Below, in pieces: positions 55,633-63,264 of a DNA stretch of 64,000 bases. The DNA comes from Streptomyces sp. SID13031 (GTDB lineage Bacteria > Actinomycetota > Actinomycetes > Propionibacteriales > Kribbellaceae): positions 1 through 64,000 of the forward strand of contig NZ_JAAGLV010000027.1 of assembly GCF_010548305.1 (NCBI RefSeq), in the 5' to 3' direction. Within the stretch, counting starts at the first letter, position 1. Every line of letters starts with the position of its first letter. The position numbers were made by a program, and so were the translations under genes. The notes below the pieces were generated by a model. It had not been told where the DNA came from and made no database searches. It was given only the letters and a program-made list of their open reading frames with translations.

Positions 55633-57469
55633 TCACCCCTCGGCTCCCGGCGCCGACCGTCCGGGCAGCTCCAGGCAGAGCCCTTCCAGGAAGGCTTTGC
55701 CGGAGCTGCCCGCGGGAGTCCGCCGGGGACTAGCGGGAATCACTCCGCCGAAGCATGCGGGGGTAAGCCCCGACCCGGATGTGGAACGAGCCCCGGTTCA
55801 ACCTCTCCCGTGGTCATTGAAGGACGACCTTGTAGCGCCACGGAAGAGCTCCGGAGCCCGCTCCGGCAAATCCCGCCGCGCCAAGGCCGGCCGAATCGGT
55901 GGGGCGACCGATAGCTCACCCGAGGGCGGCGAGGTCACCGATCGTTCGGCCAAGGCCGGCTGGGGTGGTGCGGCAACCGACCGTGCGACCAAGGGCGGCA
56001 GGGGTGGTGCGGCAACCGACCGTGCGGCGAAGGGCGGCAGGAGCCGTGCGGCAACAGGTCGTTCGGCTGACGGCGGGGCGTTCGATGCCTTCGAGGGGCT
56101 CGCCGACGGGATGCCGGACTGGGCTGCCAACGAGTCCGCCGGCATCACCTCACCTGGCTCTGATTCGAACGCTGCAGGTAGTCCCGCGTGGGGCGTCGAC
56201 GGTTCCTCTGGTTCGTCCGGAGCGGTCAACGAGCCGGCGGGCAGGTCTGTCGACAACCCGTGGGGCGAATCTGTCGACGAGCAGACGGGAAGATCCGCCA
56301 GCAAACCGTCGGCAAGTGTTGTCGACGACCCATGGGGCGAGGGTCCAGGCGAGCAGTCGGCGGGCCTGCCCAATGAGTCGTCGGGGAGTGCTGTCGAGGA
56401 TCCGTGGGGAGAGGGCTCCGGCGAGCAGTTGACTGGGACACCCCGGAAGCGGTCGACAAGTGCCGTTGACGACCCGTGGGGAGAAGATCCCGGTGTGCAG
56501 TCGGCGGCGACGCGCGGTGAGTCGACGGCGAGTGCTGTCGGAGACCCGTGGGGAGAGGCCGCCGGTGAGCAGTTGGCGAGGACGCTCAGTGAGCCATCGC
56601 CAAGTGCTGTTGGCGTCCCGCGGGGCGAGGATCCCAACGAGCAGCAGGCGGGGGCAGTCAATGAGTCGCCGGCAAAGCTCGTCGACGACCCGTCCGGAGA
56701 AGATCCCGCTGAGCGTTCGGAGAGCGCTGTCGGTGGGTCGTCTGGAGGAGGTCTCGCTGGGCGTTACGAGAGCGCTGCCCGTGAATCGTCGGGAGTGGGC
56801 TCTGATGAGCAGCCTGGGGTAGCTGTCGGGGAGTCGTCGTGGGGTGGGGCCGGGCGGTCGTCGGGTGGGAGTGATCGCAAGCGATCGGGGATGCGAGCTA
56901 GTCGGCGGTTCGGGGGGCGGCGGCCGAGTGAGTCGGCTGATGCTGAGCTCGATCAGTCGGCGGATCCGCACTCTGCAGCGCGGACGATCCTGCTCGACAA
57001 GCTGAGTGGCCAACCCCGGACTCGCGCTGAGCTGGCCGGTCTGCTGGCCGAGCGGGACATTCCCGACGAGGTGGCAGATGAGGTGCTCGATCGGTTCACC
57101 GAGGTCGGGTTGATCGACGACGCTGCTTTCGCCACCGCCTGGGTCGAGTCACGCCATCGCGGCCGCGGTCTGGGCAAGCGCGCCCTCGCTCAGGAACTCC
57201 GCCGCCGCGGAGTCGACGACGAAATGGCCCGCGACGCCCTCGAAGAACTCGAGCCCGACCAGGAAGAAGCCACCGCACGCGCCCTGGTCCGCAAGAAGCT
57301 CCGTTCGATGCGTTCTCTCGAACGCCAGGTAGCCATGCGCCGCCTCATCGGCATGCTCGCCCGCAAGGGCTACCCCGGCGGCCTGGCAATGACCATCGTC
57401 AAACAAGAACTAGACGCCTCCGACGAAGAGCTCCCCCTCCTCAACGACTCCGGCCTCGAAGCCGAATAA
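55619..57469 (+). CDS. recX: RecX with a very long repeat-rich N-terminal extension
   Basis: A 616-residue protein; ordinary RecX proteins are about 150-270. The RecX module, which inhibits and modulates RecA filaments, is complete at about 452-616: three-helix repeats seen in AELAGLLAERDIPDEVADEVLDR, LIDDAAFATAWVESR and LGKRALAQELRRRGV. The first 450 residues are low in complexity: 13-residue AATDRAxKGGRGG repeats near 115-155, then seven 24-residue units (residues 210-377), then a Ser/Gly/Arg-rich stretch. ATG 55619 overlaps the recA stop, and the frame is open and consistent throughout. Confidence 0.85.
   Translation: MSTSDHPSAPGADRPGSSRQSPSRKALPELPAGVRRGLAGITPPKHAGVSPDPDVERAPVQPLPWSLKDDLVAPRKSSGARSGKSRRAKAGRIGGATDSSPEGGEVTDRSAKAGWGGAATDRATKGGRGGAATDRAAKGGRSRAATGRSADGGAFDAFEGLADGMPDWAANESAGITSPGSDSNAAGSPAWGVDGSSGSSGAVNEPAGRSVDNPWGESVDEQTGRSASKPSASVVDDPWGEGPGEQSAGLPNESSGSAVEDPWGEGSGEQLTGTPRKRSTSAVDDPWGEDPGVQSAATRGESTASAVGDPWGEAAGEQLARTLSEPSPSAVGVPRGEDPNEQQAGAVNESPAKLVDDPSGEDPAERSESAVGGSSGGGLAGRYESAARESSGVGSDEQPGVAVGESSWGGAGRSSGGSDRKRSGMRASRRFGGRRPSESADAELDQSADPHSAARTILLDKLSGQPRTRAELAGLLAERDIPDEVADEVLDRFTEVGLIDDAAFATAWVESRHRGRGLGKRALAQELRRRGVDDEMARDALEELEPDQEEATARALVRKKLRSMRSLERQVAMRRLIGMLARKGYPGGLAMTIVKQELDASDEELPLLNDSGLEAE
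56246..56749 (+). repeat. Seven 72-bp tandem repeats inside recX
   Basis: Seven in-frame 24-codon units with the consensus AVDDPWGE.PGEQ.AG..ES..S. The DPWGE core is kept in the first five units and degrades in the last two. Every unit is exactly 72 bp, and third positions vary, so selection appears to act on the protein as well as on recent duplication. Confidence 0.85.
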
Positions 57470-57522
57470 CCGACATTCCAAGGGGGCTCGGACACCGCTA
57501 CCGCGCGCCAGTTGATCGAGTA

Positions 57523-57568
57523 CGCCCACCACCACCACCACCGCTGCTAGGCGGTGGTGGTGCGGGCG
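57523..57568. terminator. Hairpin terminator between recX and the kinase-fold gene
   Basis: CACCACCACCGC pairs with GCGGTGGTGGTG around a 7-base loop (TGCTAGG region), with an outer CGCCC/GGGCG stem. It follows recX by about 55 bp and overlaps the stop of the convergent minus-strand gene. Confidence 0.6.
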
Positions 57569-58254
57569 TCGGCTGCTGCGAGTCCGGCGCGCATCGCGTC
57601 CTGCTCGCCGGGCTGCCACGGACCGGAGGCGGCCAAAGGGATCTCGGTCATGAAGCGACGCTCGGGTTCCGGGATCCGCGCTACGACGAGGTCGGGGTCT
57701 TTGGCGGCGGTCGCGTAGAGGCTCGGGCCGTCGGCGTAGAAGAGGTCGGCGACGACCAGTCGCCCGTCTGCGCCGCGCATGACGTTGGACGGGTTGTCGT
57801 CCAACGGGCCGCACCAGGGGAGTTCCTCCAGGGCAAGGGCGTGGACGCGGCGGATGACGTCTACGAGGTCGGCGACTTCCGGTGAGCGGGTGCTGATCGC
57901 TTGGTGGAAGGCGGCGGCTTCGGGTTGGGGGACGGGGTGGAGCCATTCCATGAGCTGGAGGTCGCCACCGCCCGTCAGACGCTGGTGTGCGAACAGTTCC
58001 GGGACCTGGCGGGTGTGCGCGGCCTCCCGGTAGAGCGCCGCGGTGTACGGGCCGGTCGGGTCGAACGGACTGATTCGCGCGGCGGCGGTGCCATCGGGCG
58101 AGCGGAGTGCGGTCGCCCAGTCGCCGGCTCCGCAGGGGGTCCACCCCGCGGCGAGGAGCGACTGTTCGGCGTCTCGGTGATCGGCCTGCTGGCCAATCAG
58201 CGCGAGGGCCTCGCGGTTCGGGCTGGTTTCCTCCGGCGTCATGCCGTGGAGCAT
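57547..58254 (-). CDS. Aminoglycoside-phosphotransferase-like kinase-fold protein
   Basis: A 235-residue protein with a protein-kinase-like fold in reduced form. The phosphate-binding region is weak, but a catalytic-loop-like segment (CGPLDDNPSNVM) and a VVADLFYADG metal-binding segment resemble APH/choline kinase enzymes. Here the usual HxD is replaced by LDDN. The substrate is unknown. The start at 58254 follows GGTGG; an ATG at 58242 is an alternative. Divergent from the GrpB/kinase chimera. Confidence 0.65.
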   Translation of the reverse strand: MLHGMTPEETSPNREALALIGQQADHRDAEQSLLAAGWTPCGAGDWATALRSPDGTAAARISPFDPTGPYTAALYREAAHTRQVPELFAHQRLTGGGDLQLMEWLHPVPQPEAAAFHQAISTRSPEVADLVDVIRRVHALALEELPWCGPLDDNPSNVMRGADGRLVVADLFYADGPSLYATAAKDPDLVVARIPEPERRFMTEIPLAASGPWQPGEQDAMRAGLAAADARTTTA

Positions 58255-58323
58255 AGGTGGCCACCGGTCGACTGCCGCCCGTGAATGAGGATCAGGCGAG
58301 CCGGGTTCGGCAAGGATCGGGAA

Positions 58324-58728
58324 ATGCCGTTTGCAGATGAGCTCGGGTCGGGGGTTGCCGTTGTCGAGTATCGGCCGGAGCGGGCGATCGAGTTCGAGGT
58401 GCTGGCGGAGCAGTTGCGGTCGAAGCTGGGGAGTCTGGCCCTGACCGTCGATCATGTTGGCTCCACGTCGGTACCCGGGCTGGCAGCGAAGGACTGCATC
58501 GCCGTACAGGTTCGGACGGAGTCGCTGGAGGAGGGCGAGTTTGTCCGGGTTCGGGAAGCCACCCAGTCTGGTGGATGGGTTGTCGACGGCAACTACTCCG
58601 AGTGGATCCGGGCGATCGCCTGGGGCGCTGCCGACACGGTGGTGTGGCTCTCTGCGCGACCAGCTCAGCCGCGGCTCGGCCAGGTCGATTCGGCAGATCA
58701 AGCGGTTCCTGCGGTCGGTTCACTGTGA
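58324..58728 (+). pseudogene. Chimeric remnant: GrpB N-terminus fused to a P-loop kinase fragment
   Basis: Residues 1 to about 75 are GrpB-like (VAVVEYRPERAIEF; VDHVGSTSVPGLAAKDCIAVQV). After about residue 80 the sequence switches to a piece of an adenylate-kinase/FlaR-like ATPase (GGWVVDGNYSEW, then ADTVVWL). The Walker A half of that enzyme and the rest of GrpB are missing. After VVWL a second frame continues better (RGSARSIRQIKRFLRS). So two genes appear joined by a deletion, with a later frameshift. AAGGA precedes the ATG. Confidence 0.65.
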
Positions 58729-58870
58729 GGCAGGGGGATTGTGAAGTTGTGAAAGGGCGGCAAGAGGGAGGGCCTTGGGGTGGTAAGCAAGCCCTAAGTG
58801 GGGTGGCAGAAGGGTGCTGAGTGGGAAGGAGACGGGGGCGTGAGCGGCGAGGGACGTTGACGGGTGGGGG

Positions 58871-58899
58871 TTGACGGTGTCTGATCCGAAGTACGGATC
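58871..58899 (+). promoter_or_regulatory. Candidate promoter/operator of the antitoxin-like gene
   Basis: TTGACG (58871-58876) precedes a dyad GATCCG-AAGTA-CGGATC (58883-58899). A second TTGACG lies 17 bases upstream. The dyad would overlap the spacer and -10. The preceding 120 bp are strongly purine/G-rich on the + strand. Confidence 0.35.
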
Positions 58900-58964
58900 G
58901 GTTTGTGTGGTCCGTAGGCTGGGATTTTCGTCCGATCCGCCCCTGACACCTCTCGGAGGGTGCA

Positions 58965-59576
58965 ATGACCGATTTCCAGGAACAGGCTAAGAACTGGCTC
59001 CGGAATGTCGTCAAGCAAAACCCGGACAAGATCAAGGCAGGCGTGGAGAAAGCCGGCGACCTGATCGACAAGCAGACCGGCGGGAAGTACGCCGAGAAGG
59101 TCGATTCGGTGCAGGAGAAGGTCGGCAGCTATGTCGACTCCCACGCTGAGCAGCCCTCCAACGGGCCCGGGGCCACCTCGACCGAGCAGAGCAGTGAGAA
59201 CACCACCGCTGGCGAGGCGCCGACGACAGGAGCCGACGACAGCGCTGCTGAGTCCGCCGATTCTGGCATAGACCAGTCGGCAGGCCCCGGTACGAGCGCC
59301 GCGGAGGCCGAGCCTGAGGCGGCGGACTCCAGCGCGAGTGAGCCTGAGCCCGACACGGCTGAGCCTGACACGGCTGAAGCAGCCGAGCCCGACTCCGGTG
59401 CAGAGGAGACCGTCGACGAGGCTGCCCCCGACGCCGTGGACGGCACTGTCGTCGGTGGAGAGACGCCGGACGTCGCAGGCAACCCGAGCAGCTCGGCCGG
59501 CTCCGGCACGGAAGGTGCGGAGACGGGCAGTACCGCAACCGGTACGTCGGATGGCGGGCTCCCCGGCCCGAGATAG
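58965..59576 (+). CDS. MT0933-type antitoxin-like protein with acidic disordered tail
   Basis: A 203-residue protein. The first 60 residues match the MT0933/Rv0909 antitoxin domain (DKIKAGVEKAGDLIDKQTGGKYAEKVDSVQEKV). The remaining 140 are a very acidic Ser/Glu/Asp/Ala/Pro-rich tail without predicted structure. In mycobacteria the partner toxin is Rv0910-like; no toxin gene adjoins it here. GGAGGG precedes the ATG by 6 bases. Its job may not be antitoxic. Confidence 0.75.
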   Translation: MTDFQEQAKNWLRNVVKQNPDKIKAGVEKAGDLIDKQTGGKYAEKVDSVQEKVGSYVDSHAEQPSNGPGATSTEQSSENTTAGEAPTTGADDSAAESADSGIDQSAGPGTSAAEAEPEAADSSASEPEPDTAEPDTAEAAEPDSGAEETVDEAAPDAVDGTVVGGETPDVAGNPSSSAGSGTEGAETGSTATGTSDGGLPGPR

Positions 59577-59588
59577 CACTTCTCAGGA

Positions 59589-59645
59589 CACTTCAACGAC
59601 CCGGGCCACCGCCGTACCAGGCAGGTAGCCCGGGTCATTGAAGTG
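59589..59645. terminator. Hairpin terminator, 18-bp stem
   Basis: CACTTCAACGACCCGGGC (59589-59606) pairs with 59628-59645 with one mismatch, around a 21-base loop. It starts 13 bp after the antitoxin-like stop. Confidence 0.75.
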
Positions 59646-59757
59646 CCACAAGAGATGATGCGTCGCAGAGTGACTGGACGGTAACCATCTGGTGACCCGG
59701 TCCGACTTCGGGTCAAGGTCTCGATTTGGGCGGCGTTCCGGTGCAGGGGTGTTCGTC

Positions 59758-59786
59758 TTGACCCTGTCGTTACCCGCGCTTAGCCT
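59758..59786 (+). promoter_or_regulatory. rny promoter
   Basis: TTGACC (59758-59763), a 17-base spacer and TAGCCT (59781-59786), a good fit to the housekeeping sigma consensus of actinobacteria. The start site would be near 59793, leaving about 270 bases of leader before the RNase Y ATG. Confidence 0.55.
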
Positions 59787-60065
59787 CGGGAACAGCAAGG
59801 GATCACTCCATCGCAAGGTGGCGTACATAGCAGCGGCCGGCTGGACCGGCCGGACACCAACCCGGGCCATGACCGTGGCGCGGGGGACGCGAGACCAACG
59901 CTCGACCGAGCTGCCGCATAGGACGACCCGGTGCCGCCGGGAGTTTGCAGCACCGCCGAACCGGGCGGTGCTCCTCGTCGTACCGTCCTGCCGATCGCTG
60001 TCAAACCTCCCTTCGACGACGACAACGTCACGCCCCCGGGCGCGACTCGCAGAGGGGAGACGCCG

Positions 60066-61754
60066 ATGTCACTCGCGGCATCAGTGGGGCTCGTTCTGAT
60101 CGGGTTGCTGATCGTTGGTCTACTGGCCTGGATCGGGCTGACGCTGTCGCGCCGCAAGGTCGCCGACACGTCCGCGGCCTTCAGCGCCGCCGAGGCGAAC
60201 GCGAAGCTCGAGGCGGCCACCATCACGGCCGGCGCCAAGTCCGCCGCCGAGCTCGTCACCCGGCAGGCGGAGGAGTCAGCCGCCGTACTCCGCGTCCGCG
60301 CCGAGGCCGCCGAGCAGCGTGCGGAGGAGATCCGGCGTGACGCCGAGACCCGCGCGTCCGAAGTACGGCGTGAGGTTGAGCAGCGGGCGTCCGATGTACG
60401 CCGGGAGGCCGAGGCCGAGGCGCAGTCGATCCGTGAGGACCTGCGTGAGCAGCGACTCGAGATGGAGCGGCGCGAGCACCGGCTGACCGAGCGCGAGGAA
60501 CGCCTCGACGAGCAGCATCGCGGGATCGAGGAGCGCCAGGGCGAGCTCACCACGCAGCTCGCCGGGCTCGACCAGCGCAAGGCCGAGATCCGCGATCTCG
60601 AGGACGAGCGGCGCCGGATCCTGGAGGGCGTCGCCAACCTCACCACCGAGCAGGCGAAGGCCGAGCTGGTCACCGCGATCGAGGCGGAGGCGAAGCGGCA
60701 CGCGCACACGATCGTCCGCGACATCGAGCGGCAGGCGCAGGACGAGGGCGAGATCAAGGCCCGCAAGATCATCACCGGCGCCGTCCAGCGGCTGGCCTCG
60801 GAGCAGACCAGTGAGTCGGTCGTGTCGGTCGTGCACCTGCCCAGCGACGACATGAAGGGCCGGATCATCGGCCGTGAGGGCCGCAACATCAGGTCCTTCG
60901 AGCAGACCACCGGCGTCAACCTGATCATCGACGACACCCCCGAGGCCGTGCTGCTGTCCTGCTTCGACCCGGTACGCCGGGAGACGGCGCGGCTGACCCT
61001 GGATTCCCTGGTGCTCGACGGCCGGATCCACCCGAGCCGGATCGAGGAGATCTACGAGCGCAGCAAGGGCGAGGTGGCCGAGCTGTGTCAGCGGGCCGCC
61101 GAGGACGCGATGGCCGATGTCGGCGTCACCGATCTGCACCCGGAGCTGATCCGGACGATGGGCCTGCTGCGCTACCGGACGTCGTACGGGCAGAACGTGC
61201 TCAAGCACCTGATCGAGTCCGCGCACCTCGCGGGCATGATGGCGGCCGAGCTGGGCCTGGACCCCAAGCGGTGCAAGCGGGGCGCGTTCCTGCACGACAT
61301 CGGCAAGGCGCTGACGCACGAATCCGAAGGCAGTCACGCGATCGTCGGTGCCGAGCTCGCCCGCAAGTACGGCGAGGACGACGACGTCGTGCACTGCATC
61401 GAGGCGCACCACAACGAGGTCGAGGTGCGTACCGTCGAGGCCGTGCTGACCCAGGCGGCGGACGCGGTCAGCGGTGGCCGGCCGGGTGCGCGGCGCGAGT
61501 CGCTGGAGGCGTACGTGCAGCGGCTCGAGCGGCTCGAGGAGATCGCGATGCATCACGACGGCGTCGAGAAGGTCTTCGCGATGCAGGCCGGCCGGGAGAT
61601 CCGGGTGATGGTGCTGCCGGACGCGGTCGACGACATCGCCGCCCAGGTGATGGCGCGCGACATCGCCAAGCAGGTCGAGGAGGAGCTGACCTACCCGGGC
61701 CAGATCCGCGTCACCGTCGTCCGCGAGTCCCGCGCCACCGAAGTCGCCAAGTAG
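60066..61754 (+). CDS. rny: Ribonuclease Y
   Basis: A 562-residue membrane-anchored endoribonuclease starting mRNA decay. The N-terminal helix (VGLVLIGLLIVGLLAWIGL) is followed by a long coiled coil (about 40-210, with RREVEQRASDVRREAEAE heptads), a KH domain (MKGRIIGREGRNIRSFEQTTG) and an HD domain with HDIGK at 410-414. Length is slightly above the usual 520. AGAGGGGAGA precedes ATG 60066 by 5 bases, ruling out the upstream in-frame start. Most recX neighbours in actinobacteria are miaB; here rny takes that place. Confidence 0.95.
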   Translation: MSLAASVGLVLIGLLIVGLLAWIGLTLSRRKVADTSAAFSAAEANAKLEAATITAGAKSAAELVTRQAEESAAVLRVRAEAAEQRAEEIRRDAETRASEVRREVEQRASDVRREAEAEAQSIREDLREQRLEMERREHRLTEREERLDEQHRGIEERQGELTTQLAGLDQRKAEIRDLEDERRRILEGVANLTTEQAKAELVTAIEAEAKRHAHTIVRDIERQAQDEGEIKARKIITGAVQRLASEQTSESVVSVVHLPSDDMKGRIIGREGRNIRSFEQTTGVNLIIDDTPEAVLLSCFDPVRRETARLTLDSLVLDGRIHPSRIEEIYERSKGEVAELCQRAAEDAMADVGVTDLHPELIRTMGLLRYRTSYGQNVLKHLIESAHLAGMMAAELGLDPKRCKRGAFLHDIGKALTHESEGSHAIVGAELARKYGEDDDVVHCIEAHHNEVEVRTVEAVLTQAADAVSGGRPGARRESLEAYVQRLERLEEIAMHHDGVEKVFAMQAGREIRVMVLPDAVDDIAAQVMARDIAKQVEEELTYPGQIRVTVVRESRATEVAK

Positions 61755-61825
61755 GCGAGCAGCAGCACCACGCCCCCTGTCCTTCCTAACTGAGTGTATC
61801 CGCCAGGGTCCGTTCAGTCGCGGAG

Positions 61826-61834
61826 TTATCCACA
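61826..61834 (+). promoter_or_regulatory. Single DnaA-box-like site TTATCCACA
   Basis: An exact match to the classical DnaA box in the gap after rny. It stands alone, so it is not an origin; it may be a regulatory site or chance. Confidence 0.4.
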
Positions 61835-61854
61835 GGGTCGTGCTGTGCGGCCAC

Positions 61855-62229
61855 CTACTCCGCGTACTTCGCACGCCAGGCGGGCGGCTCGAACGGGGAG
61901 CCGTAGATGCGCGTCTCGCGGGCGATCCGGCCGTCGGTGAACTCGACCACGTCCGCCACGTAGTAGATCTCGCCGCCGTAGTCCGACCTGCCGAGGACGA
62001 CGAAGTGGTCGCCCTCGCCGGTGATCCGCTGGATCTCGATCGACGGTGGCGCGGGGTACTCCCGCTGCATCGAGCGCATCTTGTCCCGGCCGATGATCCG
62101 TTCGCCGGACTGCGGCATCTCCAGCACGTAGTCCTCGGTGCGCAGTTCGTGCTCGGCCTCGGCCGACAACACGAGCTGCCCTTCCATCGGCCAGAGGCGT
62201 TCCAGCAGTGCACGGTTCCTGTCGGTCAT
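61855..62229 (-). CDS. NTF2/SnoaL-like protein
   Basis: A 124-residue cone-shaped alpha+beta barrel protein: helical start (NRALLERLWPMEG), EDYVLEMPQSGERIIGRDKM, DHFVVLGRSDYGGEIYYVADVVEFTDGRIARETRIYGSPFEPPAWR. The last segment is typical of SnoaL-like proteins used as enzymes or ligand carriers; no catalytic residues can be assigned. It converges with rny and is tandem with the LysR gene. Confidence 0.8.
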   Translation of the reverse strand: MTDRNRALLERLWPMEGQLVLSAEAEHELRTEDYVLEMPQSGERIIGRDKMRSMQREYPAPPSIEIQRITGEGDHFVVLGRSDYGGEIYYVADVVEFTDGRIARETRIYGSPFEPPAWRAKYAE

Positions 62230-62282
62230 CGCGACCACCCGCCCTTCTGAGAGCCAGTCTGGTCCGGCGCCTTCAGCCAGCC

Positions 62283-63194
62283 TTAAACCGCCTCCAGCTG
62301 GCGCGCGACAGCTGCCGGAATCCGCAGGCCGGTCGCCTTCACGTTCGCGACGAACTGCGCGACCAGTACGTCGCCCCGCCCGGCTGTCAGGGCGACGACA
62401 TCCCGCGACTGCGGCGGATCGAGCCGATGGACAGTCCCCGCGAACCCAGCAGGAACACCGCTCACCGGTACTACGGCAGCGCCGAGCCCCGCCGCTGCCA
62501 AGGCCGGTGCCGACGTGGTCTGCCGGGTGCGGATGACGACCTCGGGCGACACGCGATGCTCGGCGAAGAGCCCGTCGAGCCAGCCGGCCAGGCCATGCGG
62601 ACCGGCGTACTGGATCACGGGGTAGCCGTGCAGGGCGCTGATCGGGACGGGGCCGGGCTGGTCGCCGAGTGGGTCGCCGGTGCAGAAGACGATGACGAGC
62701 TCCTCGCTCGTGAGCAGCTCGACAGCACCGTCCCAACGGGTCGGGCGTGGACTGATCGCGACGTCGATCTCGTCGTCGGTGATCATCGTGGCGAGCGCGT
62801 CGGCGCTGTTCCGCTCCTGCAGGACGAGCCGTACGCGCGGATGACGCTTTCGCCAGGAGCGGAGCAGCGGTGCCAGCAAACCAGCGGTCATCGAGCCAGC
62901 ACAACCGATCCGGAGCTGCCCTTCATCCAGCGCGGCAACCGCACGACCTGCCTGTACTACGCGGTCGGCGGCCTCCAGAGCGCCGCGAGCATGCCGCAAC
63001 GCCTCCCGCCCGGCCGTGGTCGGTCGGATGCCTCGGGGGAGTCGTTCGAGTAGGGGAGAGCCAAGTTCGTTCTCCAGTACTGCGATCTGGTGCGAGAGCG
63101 CAGGTTGCGAAAGGTGCAGTTGCGCGGCAGCCCGCGTGATCGAACCGGCCTCGACGGTGGCGACGAAGCACTCCAGGGCTCGCAAGGTAGGCAT
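62283..63194 (-). CDS. LysR-family transcriptional regulator
   Basis: A 303-residue regulator. The N-terminal winged helix is standard (LRALECFVATVEAGSITRAAAQLHLSQPALSHQIAVLENELG, given here as the family pattern); the effector domain starts at LRIGCAGSMTAGLLAPLL. It is divergent from the SDR gene, with 70 bp between, so it most likely controls that gene and itself. Confidence 0.92.
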   Translation of the reverse strand: MPTLRALECFVATVEAGSITRAAAQLHLSQPALSHQIAVLENELGSPLLERLPRGIRPTTAGREALRHARGALEAADRVVQAGRAVAALDEGQLRIGCAGSMTAGLLAPLLRSWRKRHPRVRLVLQERNSADALATMITDDEIDVAISPRPTRWDGAVELLTSEELVIVFCTGDPLGDQPGPVPISALHGYPVIQYAGPHGLAGWLDGLFAEHRVSPEVVIRTRQTTSAPALAAAGLGAAVVPVSGVPAGFAGTVHRLDPPQSRDVVALTAGRGDVLVAQFVANVKATGLRIPAAVARQLEAV

Positions 63195-63264
63195 AGAAGC
63201 AGTCTATGGGTTGCATCGAAAATCGGTCTTTGTGCTGATGGGTCCACCCGGCCAGGCTGGAGGC
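63195..63264. promoter_or_regulatory. Divergent LysR/SDR control region
   Basis: Contains the AT-richer GCATCGAAAATCGGTC block, which has the imperfect dyad and T-N11-A spacing expected for LysR-type binding, located between the two start codons. Confidence 0.4.

Larger units (their letters stand above)
59577..60065. other. Leader and promoter region of rny
   Basis: No gene seen. It contains a terminator for the upstream gene (59589-59645), a clear promoter (59758-59786) and a structured leader of about 270 bases. The leader includes the stems GGCCGG/CCGGCC near 59836-59852 and GCACCGCC-GAACCG-GGCGGTGC (59950-59971). Confidence 0.6.

Noticed and set aside
57490..57549. A separate small gene ending in five histidines
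   Set aside because: No start codon or ribosome-binding site; it is in frame with recX beyond its stop and overlaps a terminator hairpin.
61826..61834. Replication origin at the DnaA-like box
   Set aside because: A single box with no cluster, AT-rich region or dnaA/dnaN neighbours.
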